A stretch of 5,518 bases of DNA from CAZKGE01 sp964541695. Lineage in GTDB: Bacteria; Bacillota; Clostridia; Christensenellales; CAG-138. This document shows positions 1-5,518 of this stretch, piece by piece. Numbering within the stretch: the first letter of the stretch is position 1; each line of letters begins with the position of its first letter. Location: assembly GCA_964541695.1 (NCBI GenBank), contig CAZIRB010000132.1:1-5518 (forward strand), in the 5' to 3' direction. Under the pieces are notes generated by a model. The model was not told where the DNA came from, made no database searches, and saw nothing but the letters and a program-made list of their open reading frames with translations. The translations under genes and the position numbers were made by a program.

Positions 1-12
1 CCCTCGCCCCAC

Positions 13-1779
13 CTACAACTTCTGCTTAACGCGCCACAGCTCGTCCTCGCTCAGGAGAGCCACGACGCGCGTGCCGTTCTCCTCGTGCGCCTCGGACAGC
101 ACCGTGCCGAGCGAGCGCACGAGCCGCATCGCGTCGTATTTCTCATAGGGAATCAAAAACTCCGCGCGCACCTGCGACTCGGCGAGCATCTTTTCGATGA
201 GACCGAGCAATCCGTCCAGCCCGCCGCCGTTTAGCGCGCTGACGGCGACGGCGTTCCTGCGGTTTCCCGGGAAAACACCGCCCGCGTCCTGCTTGTTGAA
301 CACCTCCACGCGCGGCGTGTCCAGCGCGCCGAGCGATCCCAGCACGTCCTCGACGACGCGTATCTGCACGTCGCAGTACGGGCTGCTGCTGTCGATCACG
401 TGCAGAATCAGGTCGGCGTTTTTGACCTCCTCGAGCGTCGAGCGAAACGCGTTGACCAGATCGTGCGGAAGCTTGTTGATGAAGCCGACCGTGTCGGACA
501 CGAGGCACTCCGCGCCGCCGGGCAGGCGCACGCGGCGCACGATCGGGTCGAGCGTCGCAAACAGCTTGTCCTCGGCGAGCGCGTCGCTGCCGGAGAGCGC
601 GTTGAGCAGCGTCGACTTGCCCGCGTTCGTGTACCCGACCAGCGACACGATCGGCACGGGATTCTTCGTGCGCGCTTCGCGGCGCAGCTCTCGCTGCTTG
701 TCGATCTCGCTTAATTCCTGCTCGAGCTCGTAGATGCGCCGCTTGATGCGGCGGCGGTCGATCTCGAGTTTCTTTTCGCCCGGGCCGCGCATGCCGACGC
801 CGGACGCGCCCTGCCGCGAGAGCACGCGGCCCATGCCCAAAAGCCGCGGCAGGCGGTATTTCAGCTGCGCGAGCTCGACCTGCAGCTTGCCCTCGCGCGA
901 CTGCGCGCGCGAAGCGAAGATGTCGAGAATCAGCATCGTGCGGTCGATGATCGGCAGCGACAGCACAGCCTCCAGGTTTCGCATCTGGATGGCGGTCAGC
1001 TCGTCGTCGAACACGATGAGGTCGGCCTCCGCGGCCGACGCGGTGAGCTTGATCTCCTCCGCCTTGCCGGAGCCGATGTACGTCGCGCTGTCCGGCGCGC
1101 GCTTCCGCTGCAGCTCGCGGCCGACGACCTCGATACCCGCCGTGTCGCACAGCGCGGCCAGCTCCGCAAGCGTGTCGTAGCCCGCGTTCTGGTCGATGCC
1201 GGCGAGGATCGCGCGCTCGGTTTTCATCCCGGCCGCGTCGTAGGTCGAGGAGAGCAGCCGCGCGTCCGCCTCGAAGATGGCGTCGAGCAGCCGCTGCTGC
1301 GGCAGCCGGTCCGGCCGCGTCGGGCCGTAGAGTATCGTCTGCCGGCGGCCGCCCTCCATCTCGCCGATATAGCCCGTCATGACCGCCACGGCCCTGCCGC
1401 CGAGCGCACCGATGGCCGAGATGGCGTCGAGCTTGAGCGCGTTGAGCGAGCCGATGTCCACGTCCGACAGCTCCGGGTCGCCGTTTGGGTGCGTGTGCAC
1501 GCAGCGCACGCCGGCGAGGCGGTCGATGTTACGCACGAGGCGGATCTCGGTCATGTCCACGGTTCCGGAGTCGCCGATGCGCGCGTCCACGATCTCTCCG
1601 GCTCGCGAGATATAGACGAGCACCTCGCGGTTGATCGCGCCCGTGTAGACCGCAAGCTTGTCGGCAAGCTCGGCCGGCAGGAATTCCCCCGCCGGCACGC
1701 GGTAGTCGTAGAGCGTCTCCATGTCGGCAAGCAGCGTTTCGCGCACGCCCGCCGTATTTCCGTTGATTTTGCGTTTCAT
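13..1779 (-). CDS. hflX: GTPase HflX with N-terminal JAMM/MPN-like extension
   Basis: HflX is a translational GTPase that binds ribosomes and splits stalled 70S particles after heat or antibiotic stress (family knowledge). Numbered from the ATG at 1777-1779 (588 residues): residues 1-160 form an extra domain with a JAMM-like metal site; about 196-320 is the HflX N-terminal domain, containing ATYIGSGKAEEI; 321-345 is the glycine-rich linker with GVGMRGPGEKKLEIDRRRI; 341-370 is a charged coiled coil; the G domain has G1 GYTNAGKST (382-390), a switch I threonine at 409, G3 DTVG (429-432), G4 NKQD (495-498) and G5 SAL (514-516); a short C-terminal domain starts near 539. Typical HflX proteins are about 400-430 residues, so this one is long because of the extension. 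The frame stays open to a TTG at 1813-1815 and an ATG at 1786-1788, but both lie in or upstream of the predicted promoter, and homologues as I remember them begin near the ING motif. The stop is TAG. No Shine-Dalgarno sits at useful spacing (AAGG is one base from the ATG). The GTPase call is near certain; the start is likely. Confidence 0.96.
   Translation of the reverse strand: MKRKINGNTAGVRETLLADMETLYDYRVPAGEFLPAELADKLAVYTGAINREVLVYISRAGEIVDARIGDSGTVDMTEIRLVRNIDRLAGVRCVHTHPNGDPELSDVDIGSLNALKLDAISAIGALGGRAVAVMTGYIGEMEGGRRQTILYGPTRPDRLPQQRLLDAIFEADARLLSSTYDAAGMKTERAILAGIDQNAGYDTLAELAALCDTAGIEVVGRELQRKRAPDSATYIGSGKAEEIKLTASAAEADLIVFDDELTAIQMRNLEAVLSLPIIDRTMLILDIFASRAQSREGKLQVELAQLKYRLPRLLGMGRVLSRQGASGVGMRGPGEKKLEIDRRRIKRRIYELEQELSEIDKQRELRREARTKNPVPIVSLVGYTNAGKSTLLNALSGSDALAEDKLFATLDPIVRRVRLPGGAECLVSDTVGFINKLPHDLVNAFRSTLEEVKNADLILHVIDSSSPYCDVQIRVVEDVLGSLGALDTPRVEVFNKQDAGGVFPGNRRNAVAVSALNGGGLDGLLGLIEKMLAESQVRAEFLIPYEKYDAMRLVRSLGTVLSEAHEENGTRVVALLSEDELWRVKQKL
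1456..1626 (-). other. JAMM/MPN-type metal-site motif within HflX
   Basis: Inside the N-terminal extension of the HflX gene the translated sequence reads HTHPNGDPELSDVD, which fits the JAMM pattern HxH-x7-SxxD exactly: H95 and H97, S105, D108. A candidate catalytic glutamate, E52 (in NREVLVYI), lies 43 residues before the first histidine, close to the spacing in archaeal JAMM proteins. The motif resembles RadC and other MPN-fold proteins. It implies a zinc-binding fold; any protease or other hydrolase activity is inference only. Confidence 0.75.
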
Positions 1780-1786
1780 GCCTTGC

Positions 1787-1815
1787 ATTGTATCATGCGC
1801 AATTTTGCTTGACAA
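1787..1815 (-). promoter_or_regulatory. sigma-A-type promoter for hflX (extended -10)
   Basis: Read on the minus strand, TTGTCA (1815 down to 1810) and TACAAT (1792 down to 1787) are separated by exactly 17 bases. Each hexamer has one mismatch to the consensus TTGACA/TATAAT. A TG one base before the -10 box gives an extended -10. The predicted start of transcription is about 1780-1779, directly at the hflX ATG. The -35 box overlaps the -35 box of the oppositely oriented promoter by five of six bases. Confidence 0.75.
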
Positions 1816-1837
1816 TTATTTTAAAGCGCGCTATATT
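1809..1837 (+). promoter_or_regulatory. sigma-A-type promoter for the marR-ABC operon
   Basis: A perfect TTGACA (1809-1814) is followed after 17 bases by TATATT (1832-1837), one mismatch from TATAAT. The predicted transcription start is near 1844, giving a leader of about 30 bases that contains the palindromic operator candidate and the ribosome binding site. The block is AT-rich in an otherwise strongly GC-rich window, which supports a real control region. Confidence 0.8.
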
Positions 1838-1846
1838 TGTAAGCGT

Positions 1847-1865
1847 TTAATTATTAAGTACTTAA
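1847..1865. promoter_or_regulatory. Overlapping palindromes, candidate MarR operator
   Basis: Two inverted repeats overlap here. TTAAT-T-ATTAA (1847-1857) is symmetric about one central base, and TTAAGTACTTAA (1854-1865) is a perfect 12-base palindrome. They share the TTAA at 1854-1857, so three TTAA blocks run in a row. The site lies just downstream of the predicted plus-strand transcription start and immediately before the ribosome binding site of the MarR gene. That is a typical position for autorepression by blocking RNA polymerase. Which protein binds it is inference. Confidence 0.6.
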
Positions 1866-1866
1866 C

Positions 1867-1873
1867 AAAGGAG
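1867..1873 (+). promoter_or_regulatory. Ribosome binding site of the MarR gene
   Basis: AAAGGAG is a strong Shine-Dalgarno. It ends only 2 bases before the GTG at 1876, 8 bases before the in-frame CTG at 1882 and 11 bases before the in-frame TTG at 1885. Normal spacing favours a start downstream of the GTG, so the exact start is undecided. No in-frame ATG is nearby. Confidence 0.7.
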
Positions 1874-1875
1874 AC

Positions 1876-2367
1876 GTGGGCCTGTTGGAGAACCTGCACG
1901 ATCTGGGCTGGCGCGTCATCGCGCTGAACCTGCTTCGGCGCAAGCGCGTCCAGGAGCGGACGAGCGACTGCGTGCTCTACCGCGGCCAGCTGCATCTGCT
2001 CGAGGCGCTGATCCAGTCGCCGGGCTGCACGCAGAACGACATCGCGTCGCGGCTCTGCGTAACCCCCGCGTCCGTGGCGCAGTCGGTCAAGCGGCTGCAG
2101 TGCGCGGGCCTGATCGAGCGGCGCGTCGACGAGACGAACCTGCGCAGAAACAAGCTGTACGCCACCCCCGCGGGCATCGCGGCCGCGGCGCGCTATCGCG
2201 ACTGTTTCGACGAGGTCGACCGCGAGACGTTCGCGAACTTCTCGGACGACGAACTGCAGTCGCTTCGCCGGTATCTCGACCGCATGATCGATAACGTCCG
2301 CTGCGACGATTTCGATATCTGTAACTTCCCGGGCTGTCTCCCCGCGCGAAAGGAAACCAGGACATGA
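1876..2367 (+). CDS. MarR-family transcriptional regulator, cysteine-rich
   Basis: This is a winged helix-turn-helix regulator of 163 residues if the GTG is used, or 160 from the TTG at 1885. The DNA-binding core spans about residues 35-107: YRGQLHLLEAL, then CTQNDIASRLCVTPASVAQS as helix-turn-helix (51-70), a recognition-helix end at VKRLQCAGLIERR, the wing (84-97) and TPAGIAAAARY, all typical of MarR. The N- and C-terminal helices (about 8-30 and 109-141) should form the dimer. The protein has eight cysteines (32, 51, 61, 76, 110, 143, 149, 154), and the C-terminal tail past 141 carries three of them, which is unusual. It heads an operon with two ABC half-transporters and its stop overlaps the next start (ATGA), so it most likely represses its own efflux operon and is released by a ligand. 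Ligand and subfamily are unknown. Only non-ATG starts are available. Confidence 0.9.
   Translation: MGLLENLHDLGWRVIALNLLRRKRVQERTSDCVLYRGQLHLLEALIQSPGCTQNDIASRLCVTPASVAQSVKRLQCAGLIERRVDETNLRRNKLYATPAGIAAAARYRDCFDEVDRETFANFSDDELQSLRRYLDRMIDNVRCDDFDICNFPGCLPARKETRT
2349..2356 (+). promoter_or_regulatory. Ribosome binding site of the first ABC gene
   Basis: AAAGGAAA lies inside the end of the MarR coding sequence, about 7-9 bases before the ATG at 2364. Together with the 4-base ATGA stop/start overlap it indicates translational coupling of the exporter to its regulator. Confidence 0.7.
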
Positions 2368-4091
2368 TCAAAAAGCTGCTGCCGTTCATCGGCAAATATC
2401 GTCTGCAGACGATCCTCTCCCCGATCACGATGTTCTTCGAAGTGCTGCTCGAGGTGTTTATCCCGATCCAGATGGCGCTTATCGTGGACATCGGCATCCC
2501 GAACAAGGACATCGGCTACATCGTCAAGATCGGCGGGTACATGCTCGTGATGGCGTTCGGCGCGCTGTTCTTCGGCACCGTCTGCGCGCGCGTGGCGTCC
2601 GTCGCCGCAAACGGCCTTGCCAAGAACCTGCGGCTGGGGCTGTTTGAGCGCATCGAGTCGTTCTCGTTCAAAAACATCGACAAGTTCAGCACGCCGTCGC
2701 TGATTACACGGCTGACCAACGACATTACGAACGTGCAGACGTCTTTTATGATGACCATCCGCATGCTCGCGCGCGCGCCGTTTATGCTCGTCATGGCGAC
2801 GATCATGGCCATGCGCATCTCGTTCGAGCTCTCGCTCATCATGCTGTTTGCAATCCCCGTGCTCGGCGCGTTCATGTTTCTTTTGTGGAAGCTCGCGTTT
2901 CCGCGCTTTCGTGCGATGCTCGGCAAGTACGACGACATGAACGCGCGCACGCAGGAGAACCTGATCGCCATCCGCGTCGTCAAGTCGTTCGTGCGCGGCG
3001 ATTATGAGACGGACAAATTCCGCAATAGCGCGCGGGATCTCAAGGTCGCGCAGCAGCGCGCGGAAAAACTGCTTATCCTCACGATGCCGTTCATGCAGAT
3101 CACCATGTACGCCTGCATCGTGGCCGTGCTGTGGCTCGGCGGCGAGCGCATCGTGACCGGGCGGCTGCAGACCGGCGAGCTGATGAGCTTCATCAGCTAT
3201 ATCTCGCAGATCCTCATGTCGCTGATGATGATCACGATGGTGTTCATCACGCTCGTGCTCTCGTCCGCGTCGGCCAAGCGCATCGTCGAGGTGCTCGACG
3301 AGCAGCCCGCCATCCGCGACGACGCCGCGGACCCGGACCTTGCCGTCGCCGACGGCAGCATCCGCTTCGAGGACGTCTGCTTCTCGTATGCCGACAACCC
3401 GGAGAACCTCACGCTGTCGCACATCGACCTCTCGATCCGCTCCGGCGAGACGATCGGCATCGTCGGCGGCTCCGGCTCCGGCAAGACCACGCTCGTGCAG
3501 CTCATCCCGCGCCTGTACGACACGCTGTCCGGCCGCGTGCTGGTCGGCGGCCGCGACGTAAGGGATTACAAAATTGATCGATTGCGCGAAGCCATCGGTA
3601 TGGTGCTGCAGAAGAACGTGCTCTTCTCCGGCACGATCGCGGAGAATCTGCGCTGGGGCGACCCGAACGCCAGCGACGAGCAGCTTGCCGCCGCGGCGAC
3701 GGCGGCGCAGGCGCACGCCTTCATCTCGTCGTTCCCTGACGGATACGATATGAAGCTCGAGCAGGGCGGCGTGAATGTGTCCGGCGGACAGAAGCAGCGG
3801 CTGTGCATTGCGCGCGCGCTGATCAAGGACCCGAAGATTCTGATACTCGACGACAGCACGTCGGCCGTCGACACGGCGACCGACGCGGCCATCCGCGAAG
3901 CGTTTAGGCACAAGCACGCCGACACGACGACGATCATCATCGCGCAGCGCGTCGCGTCCGTGATGGGCGCGGACCGCATCGTCGTGCTCAACGACGGCGC
4001 AATCGACGGCGTCGGCACGCACGACGAGCTTTTGCGCACGAACGCGATCTACCGCGAAGTGTACGAGTCGCAGCAGAAGGGGGTGGCCTAA
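2364..4091 (+). CDS. ABC half-transporter with degenerate ATPase site (multidrug exporter subunit A)
   Basis: This is a complete 575-residue half-transporter of the type IV exporter fold, with an N-terminal membrane domain and a C-terminal ATPase. Six hydrophobic segments lie near residues 16-40, 55-78, 130-150, 152-177, 238-259 and 276-300. The ATPase has an A-loop aromatic Y342, Walker A GGSGSGKT (368-375), Q-loop Q416, signature VSGGQ (472-476), Walker B ILILD (492-496) and D-loop SAVD (500-503). The residue after the Walker B aspartate is D497 instead of the catalytic glutamate, and the H-loop histidine is replaced by Q528 (IIAQRV). Both changes mark the degenerate-site partner of heterodimeric exporters such as TM287/288, so this subunit should pair with the product of the next gene. 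It overlaps the MarR gene by 4 bases and ends one base before the next start. Drug export is the likely role from the MarR context; lipid or peptide export cannot be excluded. Confidence 0.95.
   Translation: MIKKLLPFIGKYRLQTILSPITMFFEVLLEVFIPIQMALIVDIGIPNKDIGYIVKIGGYMLVMAFGALFFGTVCARVASVAANGLAKNLRLGLFERIESFSFKNIDKFSTPSLITRLTNDITNVQTSFMMTIRMLARAPFMLVMATIMAMRISFELSLIMLFAIPVLGAFMFLLWKLAFPRFRAMLGKYDDMNARTQENLIAIRVVKSFVRGDYETDKFRNSARDLKVAQQRAEKLLILTMPFMQITMYACIVAVLWLGGERIVTGRLQTGELMSFISYISQILMSLMMITMVFITLVLSSASAKRIVEVLDEQPAIRDDAADPDLAVADGSIRFEDVCFSYADNPENLTLSHIDLSIRSGETIGIVGGSGSGKTTLVQLIPRLYDTLSGRVLVGGRDVRDYKIDRLREAIGMVLQKNVLFSGTIAENLRWGDPNASDEQLAAAATAAQAHAFISSFPDGYDMKLEQGGVNVSGGQKQRLCIARALIKDPKILILDDSTSAVDTATDAAIREAFRHKHADTTTIIIAQRVASVMGADRIVVLNDGAIDGVGTHDELLRTNAIYREVYESQQKGVA
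4077..4086 (+). promoter_or_regulatory. Ribosome binding site of the second ABC gene
   Basis: AAGGGGGTGG overlaps the last codons of the first ABC gene and lies 6-9 bases before the ATG at 4093. The purine-rich core fits the anti-Shine-Dalgarno and supports ATG 4093 as the start, giving a one-base gap from the preceding stop. Confidence 0.65.
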
Positions 4092-4092
4092 T

Positions 4093-5518
4093 ATGCCTGG
4101 TCCGGGTTCCGGTCCGCACGGCGGCGGCTTTGCCAAGCCCGCCAACGCGATGAAGACGTTTTTCCGCCTGTTTGCTTATCTCAAGCTGTACCGCGGCAGG
4201 CTGCTTCTGATCGTGCCCTCGCTGCTGCTCTCGTCGGCGGCGGCCGTAGCGGGCACGTACATGCTCAAGCCGATTATCAACCGGATCGGCGAACTGGTCC
4301 AGACCGGCAGCACCGACATGCGGGGGCTGATCGGCTACATCGCCGTGCTCTGCGCGATCTACGCGCTCGGCGCCGGCAGCACGTACCTGTCCAACCGCCT
4401 GATCCTGACGATCTCGACGGGCATACTCGAGCGCGTACGCAACCAGATGTTCGAGAAGCTTGAAAAACTCCCGCTCTCGTATTTTGACGCGCACACGCAC
4501 GGCGAGATCATGAGCCGCTTCTCCAACGACACCGACACGTTGCGCGACATGCTGAGCCAGGGCATGCCGCAGCTCATCTCGAGCACCATCACCGTGGCGG
4601 GCGTATTGGTCATGATGTTCGTGCTCTCGCCCGTACTGACGCTGATCGTGCTGGCGGTGTTCGCCGTCATGCTGTTTATGGTGCAGCTGCTCGGCAAGAA
4701 GTCGAGCATGTATTTCCGCAAGCGCCAGGCCGCGCTCGCCGCCTGCAACGGCTACATCGAGGAGATGATCGAGGGCCAGCGCGAGGTCAAGGTGTTCTGC
4801 CACGAGGACGCGGTCAACGCGCGCTTTACCGTGCTGTCCGAGGAGCTGCGCGACGCCTCGACGGGCGCGACAACGTTCGCGATGGTGCTCATGCCCATCA
4901 TGGGCAACCTAAGCTACGCGCTGTACGCGGCCGCGGCCGCGGCGGGCGCGGCGCTTGCAATCGCGGGGCGCGCGGACATCGGCACGCTCGCGGCGTTTCT
5001 GCAGTACACGCGCTCGTTCGCGATGCCGCTGACGCAGGTGTCGCAGCAGTTCTCGAGCTTCCTCAACGCGCTGGCCGGTACGGAGCGCATATTCGCGCTC
5101 ATCGACATGGAACCCGAGGTCGACGACGGGAGTATCACGCTCGTCGACGTGACCGGGAATCCGAACGGGACGCTCGCCGAGTCGCCCGTCAAGACCGGCA
5201 GGTGGGCCTGGAAGCGCAATAACGGGCAGGGCGCCGTCGAGTACGTGCCGCTGCGCGGCGATGTGCGCTTCCACAACGTGACGTTCAGCTACGACGGCGA
5301 GCGCGACGTGCTGCACGACCTGTCGCTCTACGCCAAGCCCGGCCAGAAGATCGCGTTCGTCGGCTCGACCGGCGCGGGCAAGACCACGATCGCGAACCTG
5401 GTCACACGCTTTTACGACGTGCGGCAGGGCATGGTCACGTACGACGGCATTGACATTAAGGACATCAAAAAGGACGACCTGCGCCGCTCGCTCGGCATGG
5501 TGCTGCAGGACACGCACC
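4093..5518 (+). CDS. ABC half-transporter, partial at the 3' end (multidrug exporter subunit B)
   Basis: This frame is open from ATG 4093 to the window edge, showing 475 residues of a protein expected to be about 600-630. It begins with a Gly/Pro-rich tail (MPGPGSGPHGGGF), which I recall from Firmicutes members of this group. A membrane domain follows with hydrophobic segments near 36-57, 78-96, 160-178, 180-198 and 262-290, including an alanine run at 279-284. Coupling-region residues such as YFDAHTHGEIMSRFSND (130-146) are typical of exporters. The ATPase starts after an unusually long linker (about 342-388) containing RWAWKRNNGQG. A-loop Y400, Walker A GSTGAGKT (424-431) and Q-loop Q472 are intact. 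The signature, Walker B and H-loop lie outside the window, so catalytic competence cannot be judged. Operon position directly after the degenerate subunit makes it the probable partner carrying the consensus ATPase residues. An internal ATG at codon 20 is a weaker alternative start. Confidence 0.94.
   Translation, partial: MPGPGSGPHGGGFAKPANAMKTFFRLFAYLKLYRGRLLLIVPSLLLSSAAAVAGTYMLKPIINRIGELVQTGSTDMRGLIGYIAVLCAIYALGAGSTYLSNRLILTISTGILERVRNQMFEKLEKLPLSYFDAHTHGEIMSRFSNDTDTLRDMLSQGMPQLISSTITVAGVLVMMFVLSPVLTLIVLAVFAVMLFMVQLLGKKSSMYFRKRQAALAACNGYIEEMIEGQREVKVFCHEDAVNARFTVLSEELRDASTGATTFAMVLMPIMGNLSYALYAAAAAAGAALAIAGRADIGTLAAFLQYTRSFAMPLTQVSQQFSSFLNALAGTERIFALIDMEPEVDDGSITLVDVTGNPNGTLAESPVKTGRWAWKRNNGQGAVEYVPLRGDVRFHNVTFSYDGERDVLHDLSLYAKPGQKIAFVGSTGAGKTTIANLVTRFYDVRQGMVTYDGIDIKDIKKDDLRRSLGMVLQDTH

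Noticed and set aside
1..12. Terminator or next gene after hflX
   Set aside because: Only 12 bases follow the hflX stop, with no hairpin or T-run visible; too short to judge.
143..1180. Open frames in other registers across hflX, on both strands
   Set aside because: The products are Arg/Ala/Ser-rich with no domains, while the HflX frame carries all GTPase motifs.
1780..1815. Extension of HflX upstream to the TTG at 1813 or the ATG at 1788
   Set aside because: Both codons sit in or upstream of the -10 and -35 boxes of the predicted hflX promoter and have no ribosome binding site. The added residues do not match what I remember of homologues.
2193..4145. Long open frame on the minus strand opposite the first ABC gene (about 650 codons)
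   Set aside because: Its product is an implausible Arg/His/Asp-rich sequence without motifs, and it mirrors a clear ABC transporter. High third-position GC leaves few stops on the opposite strand.
3988..4803. Minus-strand open frames opposite the second ABC gene
   Set aside because: They are shadows of a well-supported transporter gene, with low-complexity His/Arg/Ala composition.
4924..4948. GCGGCCGC-type repetitive run
   Set aside because: It encodes an alanine-rich part of a membrane helix in the second ABC subunit; simple codon repetition explains it.

Overview
The window is a GC-rich stretch of accessory or stress-related chromosome. It has three complete genes and one cut gene, arranged around a single AT-rich divergent control region at about 1780-1875. 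No database search was possible, so identities rest on motifs and remembered family features. A high-GC member of the Clostridia/Firmicutes is the best guess for the host. The HflX carries an N-terminal extension of a kind I associate with clostridial homologues, the promoters look like the sigma-A type, ribosome binding sites are AAAGGAG-like, and a MarR gene followed by two half-size ABC exporters is a common Firmicutes drug-efflux layout. I cannot name a species.

Left arm (minus strand, 13-1779): a long HflX GTPase. Its first ~160 residues contain a complete JAMM/MPN metal-site pattern (E52, HxH 95-97, S105, D108). The usual HflX N-terminal domain, glycine-rich linker, coiled coil and G domain follow. 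HflX is known as a ribosome-splitting factor that rescues ribosomes stalled by heat or antibiotics.

Centre (1780-1875): two near-consensus promoters point away from each other and share essentially the same -35 box. The minus promoter places its predicted transcription start on, or one base before, the hflX ATG, so the hflX mRNA may be leaderless. Just downstream of the plus-strand promoter are two overlapping palindromes built from three TTAA blocks, a good candidate operator for the MarR protein encoded next.

Right arm (plus strand, 1876-5518): a tightly packed operon. It holds a cysteine-rich MarR-family repressor with a non-ATG start, a half-transporter with a degenerate ATPase site that overlaps it by 4 bases (ATGA), and a second half-transporter starting one base after the previous stop and running off the window edge. 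The two half-transporters probably form a heterodimeric multidrug exporter (TM287/288, LmrCD or BmrCD type), with the MarR protein as its drug-responsive regulator.

Overall, a ribosome-rescue GTPase and an efflux pump lie back to back on a shared promoter core. This suggests a combined response to translation-targeting drugs. That link is inference. The rest of the window is densely coding, with no RNA genes, mobile elements, CRISPR arrays or convincing terminators seen.
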